From positions 289,528,314 through 289,549,723 of the forward strand of contig JBOZIK010000001.1 in assembly GCA_051453625.1 (NCBI GenBank): a stretch of 21,410 nt of DNA, written 5' to 3'. This DNA comes from Welwitschia mirabilis. Its lineage: Eukaryota > Gnetophyta > Gnetopsida > Welwitschiales. Position 1 is the first letter of the stretch. Each line of letters opens with the position of its first letter. A program made the position numbers and the translations under genes. Under the pieces are notes generated by a model. It had not been told where the DNA came from and did not search any database. It saw only the letters and a list, made by a program, of their open reading frames with translations. This document shows, in pieces, positions 10,207-20,055 of this stretch.

Positions 10207-12157
10207 ATCTTAATTACTCGTTTTCGTTTCTGGTGTTTCCGACACCTTAGATCGAATTTCTTGGGTCCTTTTCATGAGACCCTTTATATCTGACTCCACC
10301 ATCTTCTATAATACCAGTCTCTAATCAATTGGTGTTATTATTTCCTGTAAATTTTGTTTTTATCTGCCAGTCCCTTTTGTTTGCTTTCTGAAGCAGAGAA
10401 TGTTTTAGATTTATTGTATTTCTTGTAATTCATAAGTAATTTGATGATTGATCAGGGCATTTGGCCAGTTCACTTGGAAATTTGATTGGATTCTGCTTAC
10501 CCAATGTAGAAAGTTTATAATGCATTTTAAATTTGGCTGATGCATTGATGAATTGTGCATGTGAAATATTTATGGACAGTTAAGCCTGCAATTCCAAGCC
10601 TGAAACATGTTGTTTTCATATTGAGGTTCACATCGTTTGAAATTTATGAATGCTGTCTTGACCCGAAGGTAACATTTTCCTGTTGCAGAAAGTCGCAAGT
10701 GACATACTAATAGTGTGACTTTATTATACTTTACCATGCTTCAACTTCTGAAGAGAACACAATATGGGTAAAGTAACATAGACAAGTAGTGAAAAATGTA
10801 TAAGATAAAAAGAAGAGTCAGAAAATTTGACATTGGTTAGGAATAATCTGCCCACCTCCACAGCCAAATGAGATCTTCATTCAAGCAATCTAGCACCAAC
10901 CATCAAAAATGTAAATATATCCAACTGCCTCTACATTTTTACCAAATCACATATATAAAGGATTTGCTTTGAGGAAGCACAATCCCAAATGAAACAATTA
11001 AAGTGGATTTCATAGACCTTCCCACATTACTTTTTCTATTTCATTTAATGTATATTAATACAATTTACAGCTCCAAAGTAAAACTCTTGGATTCAGTTCC
11101 TAACAATTGACCACTTGAAGACAGATTTGTTGCTTAAAAACTTTGAGAGATAAATGTATGCTACTATCCAAGCCAAGTAACTCCATGTGTTGCTATTAAT
11201 GTTTAATAGTCTTTTTAATTTAATAGGCTATTTTAAGATGTCTATTAGAAACACATCACAGATCAACTAATACTCAGTCTCCCATGCTTACAAAGAAACA
11301 ATAACAAGCAGTAGTGTGGGGAAACATGTACTGTTTTGAGAGGAAACTACACGAACATTCCTTAGGTAGGACTGTAGGACACAAGCTTTCTTAAGCCAAA
11401 CCATAGAATACTTTAGTGCAGAAATGACAAAATTGTCATCTCACACGATTTCATATTTACACAAAACCCCTTGGCCATAAACAAAAGTAAAGTGAAAATA
11501 CTCAAACATATAGAAATGCTTTTGTTTAGGGTGATAAACCAAATCTTTAAGTTTTAGATGAGACTGACTTTGGCAATGGACACCTTTCATTCACATGTTA
11601 TCTTTTATTATAATGCCAACAATTACGGTGTTTCTACTTCTTGATATTTGTGCCTCCATATTTTAATTGTGATGATCCTACCTTCACTAATAAAGGACTT
11701 CAGATTCCTATTACTTAGATTGACACCAATCTTTAATTGTAAGGATTCCCACAACCTCATCAAAATCCATTATAGCTAATGTGTTAGCATTCATGGTGAA
11801 TGTGATCGACCTCTGGCTATTTGTCATAAAGCTAAGTTAAATTATTACCCACTCGTTTCTAATCATTTTGGCATCAATAATACCCGGCTTCTTGACTACA
11901 AGGTTGAAATGTTGTAGGTGAATCTCAAATTTTTCTTCCTTCTTGCATATCCACTTTACGGAGCTTTTTCCATTGATCCTCATTGTTGCAAAAAGTTTTA
12001 CTTAAAACATTGCATCCATTTTTGAAGCAATATGACTATTCAAATTTTCTGACAAAGCTCAAACAACATTGAACATCCAATTCACTTCCCAACTAATCTA
12101 AGCACATGGTAATCCCCCTGTATCATAGGACATAGACAGTGGCTTATGGGTCAGAGT
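10207..12157 (+). other. Presumed intron 1 sequence before the copia insertion
   Basis: AT-rich and T-rich plus-strand sequence with no long ORF. A splice-acceptor-like tgttgcag ends at 10688, but the frame after it closes within ten codons and shows no kinase sequence. No known repeat was recognised. Its intron status depends on the exon call at 10177. Confidence 0.4.
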
Positions 12158-12533
12158 TGATAATAGGATCAGCCCTAGAGGGGGTGAATAGGGTGATCAA
12201 AATCACTTCTAATAAAATAAAGATAAAATTCACAACAGTTTTTAATACTGCTTAGCAACCACCTCTTAGCCTTGATCACGACTGAAATATTTACTAAACA
12301 ATGGTTTTCAGTGTTCACCATAAATGGATCAACCCTTCATATAGCTCTTTGGATTTTAAGGGCTAATCGAAAAACCTCCTTGATTGTTAGATGAGAATGG
12401 AGTTGTCTTGTGCCTTTTTGCACAGAGAAGTCTCCCAAAAAGAATGCACTTGAAGCTCTTAAAGCTTTATCTCAAAGGAGTATTGTTTCAAAAGCAAGGG
12501 AGAATTGAATCATATATTACATTTGAAAATCAA

Positions 12534-12564
<31 letters not shown>

Positions 12565-13218
12565 ATTATTATTATCACTCCCACACTAAATTTTGGAGCT
12601 TTTTATATTAAGGATTAAATTCCTCTTTTCTTCTAGTAAGGATCGAATTTAGTTTAGTTCTTCAAAATTTTGGAGCAGATCAATTTTCAATGCGCTAATG
12701 GATGCCTTAGAAAACCAACGGATATCTCGCTGGGTCACCCTCAGAAATTAGTGGGTCACCCTCATTTGATTCTACCTCTGTCTGGAATTCACCCGATCGA
12801 CCTTACAAAACGTAGGGTCGACCTTACTGGAATCGAGATTTCAGAGGATGAGTTTGGTCGCCCTTACAAATGATAGGTTGACTACGCTGACAAAACAAAT
12901 ATCTAATCGCCTTTAGAAACAATTAGGTCTACCTTCTTGTTAATGCAATAGGACTGGATTCGGTCGCCCTCACATAAGTTGGGTCGATCGTACAACAAAT
13001 TTAACAGAGTTGCATCCGGTCTCCCTTAGATATACTCACTTGATCTTTTTGAGATTTTAATTGAGTCTAATCCGGTCTCCCTCACTCGACCTTTCTAAGA
13101 TTTTAACTGAGTCTAATCTGGTCTCTCTTAGGGAAATCGGGTCACCCTCTGAAAGCCTGTTACCTATACACAAGTACACTAAACAGTTTTTGGGGGTATC
13201 AACGACAATTTACCAACA
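12158..13218 (-). repeat. 3' LTR of the copia element (1061 bp)
   Basis: It starts tgataataggatcagccc and ends ...ttaccaaca on the plus strand, giving the usual TG...CA ends. It matches 20056-20955 in order, for example at 'tttactaaacaatggttttcag', 'ttggattttaagggcta', 'gagaatggagttgtc' and 'cacaagtacactaaa'. It is bordered on its inner side by a polypurine tract. It holds a short microsatellite absent from the other LTR, and a degenerate repeated GGTCGCCCT-like motif (12730-13150). Confidence 0.9.
12534..12575. repeat. (TTG)n(TTA)n microsatellite inside the 3' LTR
   Basis: A trinucleotide run, TTG repeats passing into TTA repeats. The same place in the 5' LTR reads 'cattgtttctcttac' without a run, so it expanded after the element inserted. 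Confidence 0.95.
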
Positions 13219-13220
13219 AA

Positions 13221-13233
13221 CTCCCCCTTTGTC
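13221..13233 (-). other. Polypurine tract of the copia element
   Basis: On the minus strand it reads gacaaagggggag, two bases before the 3' LTR start TGTTGG. Plus-strand DNA synthesis is primed here in working elements. It fixes the inner LTR boundary and the minus orientation. Confidence 0.85.
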
Positions 13234-13615
13234 ATTGATAAAAATTTTATATCAACACAATAAAATTGCATCTGGGTACATTAAAAGAAATGAAGACTTC
13301 CTCTTAATAAGTACTCTGCCAAGATATTAAATACTTTGCAATAAGACATAAACATCTGAGCTTGCAAAAATAACAGGTCAATTTCATTTCAAGAGATCAT
13401 AGCATAACATAGAAGATGCGGATTGATATAATTCGAGCTTATACAAAAAATTGAAATCTATCTTGTCCCATCATACAAAAAATCGATTTGACAACATATC
13501 GTAATAGCAGTGCTTTCACTCTAGGGTGGCATATTTGGCAATGACATATATTACTCACCCTTTGGGATCAATGACAAAAAGAAGGAGGGAGATTAAAAAA
13601 ACTTAAGCATCATCA

Positions 13616-14609
13616 TCAGAAAGAGGTAGAAGAAGAGATTGCCTCTAGATTGCCAATTGGAGAAGTATCCACAATGAAAAAGCCTTGTGAGATTAAAGCT
13701 TGCTTTATGTGCTTGGTACAAGACTTGACAACATGTACGAAATGCAAGACCTCAGAAGTCTTTGAAGCAGATTGTTTAGGTTTTGCTTTGGGTTCAAACA
13801 AGGAAGCTGCTTTATCAAAAAGATGCATATGAGAAAGAGTTACAAGATCGGTGGGACTCATTGGTTTGATTGTCTCTTGACAAGAGAGATGGGGAACATC
13901 AAAGTGCTTGCAAATTTTGAAGATTAAAAAGGGTTAAGGAACAGAACATTTTTTTTTGCAATTAGAGCTAATTTACCATGTGCTTCAGAATAATGTAGGT
14001 TGCATCAACACTTTTTCGAAGCTTAAGGCAGTACAAAATAAAAACTCGATAGTTTGAAAGCTCATAGGAGGAAATTATAAGACAGGATGAGATGAAGAAG
14101 TTGGAATTTGGAAAGGAGAAAGGAGGCTTTAAGACTCTTTTTCCAAGAGATGTGACTTCCCCAGAGATGACATGTAGTTTGCTCCTTTTCTTCAAATGTC
14201 TCTGCTAGTGGCCAGTAGTCACCCATGCTACCTCTTTGGAGTCCAGTGAGGTTAGAAATCAAGTCTGGAGTGATTTTCATGTGCTTCCCAAACACATTGG
14301 TGGAGAAGGTAGAGTGTGCAACATCGTATTTGGCATTTGCATAAACAACCTTGTAACCAAAGGATAACAAGTGCCTTGAACTTGAAGAAAGTAATCCTAG
14401 CCTACCTCTTCAAGGAGTTGAGAGACATTCTTGAGGCTCAGGAACAGGATTGGTTCACATTCTCTTTCCAAATCAATAGGACTATTTTCAAAATTCTTTT
14501 CAAAGAGCTTAATGGCTTAAGTTGACATGCCTAAAAAGTACTAAAAAGGAGGTCGAATAGCAACTTCCTTCTTTCTTCTTGAGCTTTCACCTTGACTCTT
14601 GGAAGCCAT
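13616..14609 (-). pseudogene. Extra degenerate ORF between RNase H and polypurine tract
   Basis: A likely start at 14609 begins MASKSQGESSRRKKEVAIRP. TAG and TAA stops and a frame change follow near 14350-14540. An open segment at 14370-14062 carries 'STFSTNVFGKHMKITPDLIS' and then 'NLTGL', and another segment runs 13861-13616 to a stop. The basic, serine-rich start followed by an 'F...GK.(I)TP.LI...(T/L)GL' core recalls the 'putative plant transposon protein' type of domain carried by some plant retroelements; this is recognition from memory and not certain. It has the same orientation as gag-pol and sits where SIRE-like copia elements carry an additional (env-like) ORF. I see no signal peptide or membrane segment that would support an envelope. 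Clearly non-functional. Confidence 0.45.
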
Positions 14610-14819
14610 TTGCAGAGAAGAGAGAAAGAAAAGTATGGAGAAAATAGAAGGAATGAAGAAAGAGCCAGAAATTTGTACCAAAGAAGAGCTAGAGTGAAAC
14701 TCGCAAAAGGTAGAGAGAAAGATATGAAATGGGGGTGAAGTCATGCCTTAAGATGCATACCTAGAATTTAGATAAAACGGGATGCGCACACAGGCTCCCA
14801 CTCTTGACGCTGACTACAT

Positions 14820-15060
14820 TTGAGATGAGGTTGACTGAACGAAAAGGAAAGAAAAAATAGTTTAACATGAGGTTGGCTACACAAAATTTGGGTTGACTGA
14901 AACAACTGAAAAAGAACAGACTGAATATAAAGGGGTCAATTGAATGAAACCTAGGTCAACCTAACAAAAATTAATAAAAAGTAGAAAACTAAAAAATAAA
15001 AAGAAACAGATAATTTAGGGGTTGACTTCTAAAAGCATAGGGTCAACCAAGACAAAATTG
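14820..15060 (-). repeat. Copia 3' non-coding spacer with repeated GGTTGACT / GGTCAACC motif
   Basis: Between RNase H and the extra ORF, the plus strand repeats phrases such as 'gaggttgactgaac', 'gggttgactgaa', 'ggtcaacct' and 'gggtcaacc' at irregular short spacing in purine-rich sequence. The related GGTCGACC / GGTCGCCCT phrases recur in both LTRs. There is no coding frame. Confidence 0.5.
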
Positions 15061-15177
15061 CAAAGAAAAAGAAGGAAAAGAAAGAAACAAAAAGAAATTA
15101 AAAAAATTGAGGTTAAAAGACTAGAAAAAAGGTTTAGACCTAACGCCTAATTGATGTCTTAAAAGTTCAAATCAGTC

Positions 15178-15580
15178 TTAAGATAGCGGTTTACTAAAAA
15201 TATCAGCAAATTGTTCTTGAGAGCAAATATATTCTAAGGAGATTACCTTTTGTTCAACCATTTCATGAATGAAATGATGCCTTATCTCAATGTGTTTTGT
15301 TCTTGAGTGTTGTACTGGATTGTGTGCTATCTGGATTGCACTTGAGTTGTTACAAAGGATTGGTATGCAAGACAACTTGATGCCATAATGTCTAAGAGTC
15401 TCTTTCATTTAGAGGACCTGAGTACAAGAATTGCTAGTTGCAACAAATTGTGCTTCAGCTATCGAAAGAGAAATAAAGTATAACAAGCTATCAAGCATTT
15501 TCTAATTAAAAAACATTCTCAAATTGTGCTTCTTTGATCATCTTTACACCTAGCCCAATCGACATCACTTTAACCCATTA
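15178..15580 (-). pseudogene. Copia RNase H domain, broken
   Basis: RNase H removes the RNA strand of the RNA:DNA hybrid during reverse transcription. The 'SDVDWA' motif (about 15550-15570) and the long open 3' part agree with the family: 'NPVQHSRTKHIEIRHHFIHE' and then 'ADIFSKPLS', the standard copia ending. The usual LCDN active-site stretch reads LCNN, with the Asp codon changed to Asn at 15349-15351. Stops lie between the two motifs, and the tail after KPLS is closed by a stop, although recognisable C-terminal sequence continues to about 15130. Confidence 0.85.
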
Positions 15581-15732
15581 ATTCAAAATCAGTGTTATAA
15601 GAGGACCAAATACCAAATTCAAGTGTACCTTTGATGTATCTTAGAATTCTTTTGGCTGTTATCAAATGTGACTCTTTTGGATTTGCTTAGTACATGGCAC
15701 ACAAACCAATACTAAACAAAATGTTAGGTTGA

Positions 15733-16640
15733 CTAGTTGTTGAGTATAATAGACTTCCAATGATGATTGGGTATAATTTTTTTGTCCATGGTCTTTCTAA
15801 GCTTATCTTCATCTAATTTAATACTCATAGCCATAGGAGTACTGATTGATTTTGCATTTTGGATCCCAAATTTTAAAAGGAAATCTAGGGAATATTTACT
15901 TTGATTTACAAAAATCTCTTCTTCCGATTGCTTAATTTGGAGACCACGAAACATAGTTACTTGTCCTATCATGCTCATTTTGAATTTTGAACTCATCATT
16001 CTAGCAAATCTCATGACAAACTTTCATTTGAAGACTGAAAAAATGATTTCATCTACATAGACTTGAACCAAAAGAAAATCGTCATCAACTTGTTTTCTAA
16101 ACATAGTTTTGTCAATGCAACCTCTTGAGAATCCATTTTGAATCAAATAGGTTGAAAATTCGTTATACCTAGCTCTTGGGGCTTGTTTTAAACCGTAAAG
16201 AGCCTTGTGTAATTTATATATATGATCAGGACAATTTGGGTCAATGAAATCTTTACCCTGTTTTACATAGACTTCTTCTTTAATAAATCCATTTTAGAAG
16301 GCACTTTTGACATCCATTTGAAAGACTTTAAATCTTTTTAAACAAGCAAACACTATATGGATTGATTCGAGTCTTTCTACATGAGCAAATGTCTTGCCAC
16401 AATCAATCCCTTCAATTTGAGAAAAAACCTTGAACCACTAGCCGAGCCTTATTCTTGGTGATGTTATTGTGATTATCCACTTTATTTTTGAAAAGCCATT
16501 TAATTCCAATAATTTTTTTTTTGTTGGTCTTGGTATCAGAGACCATACCTGATTCTGAGTGAATTGTTCTAGCTCATCTTACATTGCTTGGATCCAATAA
16601 CGGTCAGTTTCAACTTCCTTAAAGTTCTTTGGTTCTACTT
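15733..16640 (-). pseudogene. Copia reverse transcriptase, broken
   Basis: RNA-dependent DNA polymerase of the element. Motifs in order from the right: 'NKARLV' (near 16455), the Asp-containing 'FQMDVKSAF' (near 16310), '[13 protein letters not shown]' (near 16200), the catalytic box at 16048-16059, then an open stretch 16014-15733 with 'GLQIKQ', 'FVNQSKYSLDFLLKFG' and 'STPM'. The catalytic YVDD box reads YVDE, so one of the two metal-binding aspartates is changed to glutamate. At least six stops interrupt the frame; one falls right after 'KSAF'. Confidence 0.9.
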
Positions 16641-16789
16641 GGGATAAGAAAGAAAGATGGGCACTAAGATTCTTGAGAGAGTTTCTAGTGACAACCTTGA
16701 TCTAGAGTTCCAACAATTGAATCCAATGTGTGGTCCATAAGCTCCTTCACTTCGATTAAAGGCTTTGACCTAGAATAAACTTTATCACA

Positions 16790-17730
16790 ATAAAAATTTG
16801 ATGGAATTAAATTTGTGCCTTGCTCAAAATTATGAGAATGTCCAGTATCTCACCATGAATTTGATCATTGATTGATTCTTCAACATGCATGTTCCTTTTA
16901 TTGAAAACTCTGTAGGCTCTACTAGAGCAAGAGGATATGCCTTTATCTAAATTTGGGTTGAATTTGGCCAATTTTACTTTGTCCTTTAAGATAAAACATT
17001 CGCTGCCAAATGTTTTAAAGTAAGTTATATTTGGTTTCTTACCTTTCCTTAGTTCATAAGGAGACTTACTTGTTATAGGCCTTACGTAGGCTCTATTGAT
17101 AATATGATAGGGTGTACTGATTGCTTTTGCCCAAAATTTCTTTGGAACATCCTTATCATTTATTATCACTCTAGCCATGTCCAATAAAACTCTATTCTTT
17201 CTTTCAGCTATCGCATTTTCTTGGCGTGTCTAGGGAGTTGAAAACTCATGCTTAATCCCAAAGTTCAAAACTCATGCTTAATCCCAAAGTTATTGCAATA
17301 TGATTCAAACATAACATTATCAAATTCACCATCATGATCGTGATGAGTTCGTTTAATAACATATCCTTTTTTAGTTTGCAATTTTTTGCAAATCTTAACG
17401 AAAGCATTATAAGCATCTGATTTAGCATGAAGAAAGGCTACCCAAGTAAATCGTGAAAAGTCATCTATCACAACCAAAAAATATTGTTTACCTGATAGGC
17501 TTCTTGTCTGAATGGGTTCCACTAGGTCCATATGAATTAACTCTTAACGGCACACTGGTGGTTATTTCACTTTTGACTTCATGTGAAGATTTGACCTGTT
17601 TACCCTTTTGAGAAGCATCACAAAATTTCTAATTAGTAAAAATAATTTTTAGAAGTTCTCTGACGTACTCACCATTTGATATTTTGTTCAATTGTTCGAA
17701 ATTTAGATGACCCATTCTTTGATGCCATAA
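16790..17730 (-). pseudogene. Copia integrase (pre-integrase zinc region plus DDE core), broken
   Basis: Integrase joins the cDNA to the host chromosome. The pre-integrase region is visible as 'LWHQRMGHLNF' (near 17715), with both His of the zinc finger; the later CxxC is reduced to CxxS (near 17625), next to a stop. The core follows: 'HMDLVEP' with the first catalytic Asp, 'GKQYFLVVIDDFSRFTWVAF', 'HHDHDGEF' with the second Asp, and 'AIAERKNR' with the Glu. Thus the DDE residues survive, but a 26-bp tandem duplication (17241-17291) shifts the frame between the second and third, and a TAG replaces a codon in the 'TPQQN'-type stretch. The C-terminal part reads 'SPYELRKGKKPN' and 'FGSECFILKDK'. 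Confidence 0.92.
17241..17291. repeat. 26-bp tandem duplication within integrase
   Basis: The 25-mer from 17241 to 17265 is repeated exactly at 17267-17291, with one base between them, giving a 26-bp unit. Because 26 is not a multiple of three, it breaks the integrase frame after 'FGIKHEF'. The two copies are identical, so the event is younger than most of the element's substitutions. Confidence 0.97.
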
Positions 17731-17949
17731 AACGTCATTCTGCAGTTGTGATGTCATACCTTCTGTTTCTTGGGCTTGAGAAAAGTGATAGACATAGTCC
17801 TTCCTATGAGCTTTACAAATGATTTCATCTATAATTCCATGTCTTATGGTACACTTGTGACAATCAAAAATAACTTTATGCCGTTTGTCACAACTTTGAC
17901 TAATGCCTAGACGATTATGTTTTAAACCATTTATATTTAAAACATTATT

Positions 17950-18150
17950 TATTTTGGGTTAAGGGCCTCCACCTATGCATCCAATGTCTTCAATTTTAGC
18001 CTTACTATTGTCATCAAAAGTTACCTCACCACCATCATAATCTTGAAGAGAGATAAAGTTTGACTTATCACCTGTCATATGTCTTGAGCATCCACTATTG
18101 AGGTACCAACGAAGTTCACATGTTGTTTTAAGCGCTATTTGGGCAAGAAG
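17950..18150 (-). pseudogene. Copia aspartic protease region, broken active site
   Basis: The protease cuts the Gag-Pol polyprotein. The copia active-site stretch is clear: WYLNSGCSRHMTGDKSNF, where working elements have WYLDSG. The catalytic Asp codon is Asn at 18097-18099. An open frame continues to 'GGEVTFDDNSKAKI' and 'IGCIGGG', as usual for the family, then ends in a stop where the downstream linker should be. Confidence 0.9.
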
Positions 18151-19621
18151 GCTTTTCTCCGAACCTTTGGGTACCTACATTGTGCTCTTATCTTTTGATT
18201 GAACAATATTAAACTTGGGAATAAACCTGTAAAACTTTCATAAAGAGAAGTTATACCAATTTTTACGAAATAAATAATCAATTCTAGAATGACCCTTAAT
18301 GGCAAATGATGCTCGATAGAGTTATGTTGCCGCTAGAACAGGTAATAGTTCTATTTGAATGAACTTTATTTGAGAGAAATTTTAGACTATTGTAACTAAT
18401 GCCTGTTTTGTCATGAGGAGATCTTTTGTTTGCTAGAAGTTTATTCAAATTTTCTTTGCTTGCGGTGAATCTTCCAATGGTTTTAGTTGCCTTCTCAAGA
18501 TCATGTGCCAGAGTCTTATTCTCAACCTCGTTATGATGTATTGTTTAACCAGATTTTTGTTTTCCTTTTTCAATAAATTTACTTTGAAGGCTAATTTTTG
18601 ACATTCTCTGTATAATTCTAGCTCAACACCATTCAAATTTTCATCTAGATTTTCAACAGGCTCATCTGGTTCAGAATTATGTCCCTCTTTATTTGATGAG
18701 ATAACAACCATGAATGATATTCTATGATTGTCAGGTTTAGAAGATCATCATCCCAAGTGACCGAGAGAACCTTTTAGCCTCTTAGTTTTTCTTCTCTTTT
18801 GTTGTTTGGGCATTCATTTGCGTATGTCCAAAGCCCTTGGAAGAGTAACACTATATTTCTATTTTCTTTTCATTTTTATATTTTCCGTTCCTTCTTGTTT
18901 GATTTGGCTTCTCTTTCTAATTAGTCTTTTCACTTGTTTGGCCAAAAGAGCTACTTCGTCGTCACTATTGATTTCAGGACCAGATAGTGACGTTGTAGAA
19001 GGTACTTCTTGAGTTGCATTAAGTTTTATGCTCTTCGTTTTCATCTTTTTGAACTTGAGCTCAAATGTGTGGAGATTTTCTTGAAGTTCAATCTAGCCTA
19101 ATCAGGTTTTCTTCAATAGCTGTGACCTTGGATTCAAACCTCTTGGGTAAGGATCTTAGAGCTTTTCTTGCCATTTTTGATTTCTTCACCTGTTTGTCTA
19201 ATGCATGCATGGAGTTTACCATATTAGTTAATTTAGCAAAGAAATCATTTATACCTTCATCTTCTTCCATTCTGATGTCTTGAAACTGAGCAAGGAGCAT
19301 TTGTAACTTTGCTTACTTGTCTAGACTTGTTCCTTCATGAGCACTTTCCACAATGTTCCATGCTTCCCAGGCGGTAGAACAATTAACTATTCCTTTAAAA
19401 TCTTCTAGACCTACAACACAAAAAATAGCATTTAAACCTTTAAAGTTACAATCTACTGCACGTCTTTCCTCAGGACTCCACATGTCCTTACTTTTCATAG
19501 ATTTAATCCTTGTATTTTGATCTATGACACTAGGGAGAGAGTATCCTTGTTGAATGGAATCCCAAATGTTAGGATAGATAGAGTGAACAAACAGTCTCAT
19601 CTTGGCCTTCCAATAGGCATA

Positions 19622-19629
19622 ATTTGAGC
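19622..19629. repeat. Target-site duplication of the MITE, left copy
   Basis: atttgagc; its partner at 19932-19939 differs at two adjacent bases. This copy continues gag ('GSNY' codons) and matches the empty site in the second gag copy (attcgagc) better than the right copy does. Confidence 0.7.
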
Positions 19630-19931
19630 CATTGTTGCAAGACTCTCTGGGTCACGGTGAGTACTCTTCGAGTCCTGAGTTTTTTTGAACTCACGAGTCG
19701 GGTTGGCAGAAACTTGCCGAGTCTGAGTTAGCTCTTGAAATTTATGAGTCTCAGTGAGTCTTGGCAAGTCTTCGCAAGTTTTGTCGAGTCTCGACAAGTT
19801 TGTACATGGAACTCAATAGTGACCCTTTTTGACTCTCGAGTCTATGCCAAGTTGGCTCCGGAGTCAAGCTGAGTGACAAGTTTTTTTTCCCTTAGCTGAG
19901 TTGGGCGGCGAGTCCGAGTCTTGCAACAATG
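19630..19931. mobile_element. hAT-like MITE (302 bp) inserted in copia gag
   Basis: It has perfect 16-bp terminal inverted repeats, cattgttgcaagactc (19630-19645) and its reverse complement (19916-19931). CA...TG ends and an 8-bp flanking duplication (atttgagc / atttaggc, two mismatches) are the hAT signature. There is no coding capacity, so it is a non-autonomous element that depended on a transposase elsewhere. The second gag copy at 21344-21410 has no insertion at the matching place, which confirms both edges. The inside holds twelve GAGTC/GACTC pentamers. A 9-bp Mutator-type reading is possible if the first and last bases are assigned differently. Confidence 0.85.
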
Positions 19932-19939
19932 ATTTAGGC
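19932..19939. repeat. Target-site duplication of the MITE, right copy
   Basis: atttaggc, followed by catcaac, which is the direct continuation of gag after the insertion point. Confidence 0.7.
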
Positions 19940-20041
19940 CATCAACAAACAAGGGCTTTGAGACAGAGTCACCTTCTATAGAGGGATTCATCTCTAGGGT
20001 AAATGAGCAAAGATATGTTAGGATCGTATTATCTCTACCAA

Positions 20042-20053
20042 GCTTTTATACCA
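20042..20053 (-). other. Copia primer-binding site, initiator Met tRNA type
   Basis: On the minus strand it reads tggtataaaagc, against the usual plant copia TGGTATCAGAGC (10 of 12). It is separated by two bases from the CA end of the 5' LTR. Reverse transcription starts here in working elements. Confidence 0.85.
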
Positions 20054-20055
20054 AT

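Larger units (their letters stand above)
18445..19991 (-). pseudogene. Copia gag, broken, with a MITE inserted near its start
   Basis: Gag forms the particle. The start ATG (19991-19989) lies about 50 bp inside the PBS and gives MNPSIEGDSVSKPLFVDG. The frame resumes after the 302-bp MITE with 'SNYAYWKAKMRLFVHS', the standard '(F)xGxNYxYWKxKM' opening. Then come 'AWEAWNIVESAHEGTS', 'FQDIRMEEDEGINDFFAKLT', 'ALRSLPKRFESKVTAIEE', and a linker with 'SDDEVALLAKQVKRL'. The zinc knuckle near 18830-18800 is damaged: a Cys is Ser in 'CYSSKGFGHTQ', and a frame change precedes the last 'ECP'. A charged C-terminal segment (18711-18445) follows. Frame changes occur near 19310, 19085 and 18810. Confidence 0.92.

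Noticed and set aside
9972-10208. 78-codon minus-strand ORF over the exon at 10177
   Set aside because: It is antisense to the better supported exon and shows no recognisable family; probably a shadow frame.
10681-10688. Splice acceptor-like tgttgcag as a possible exon 2 start
   Set aside because: In phase 0 after exon 1 the frame stops within ten codons and has no similarity to the MAP kinase N-terminus.
12384-13330. Several plus-strand ORFs in the left LTR and beside it (also 20289-20486 in the right LTR)
   Set aside because: They lie in LTR sequence antisense to the element, include the microsatellite as a poly-Cys/Tyr run, and are not conserved in frame between the two LTRs.
16531-16542. 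Plus-strand tggtatcagaga, resembling a copia primer-binding site
   Set aside because: It lies within the reverse transcriptase region of the minus-strand element, on the wrong strand, with no LTR beside it. A chance match.
18806-19283. Plus-strand ORFs opposite gag
   Set aside because: The opposite strand carries the recognisable gag motifs; these are shadow frames.
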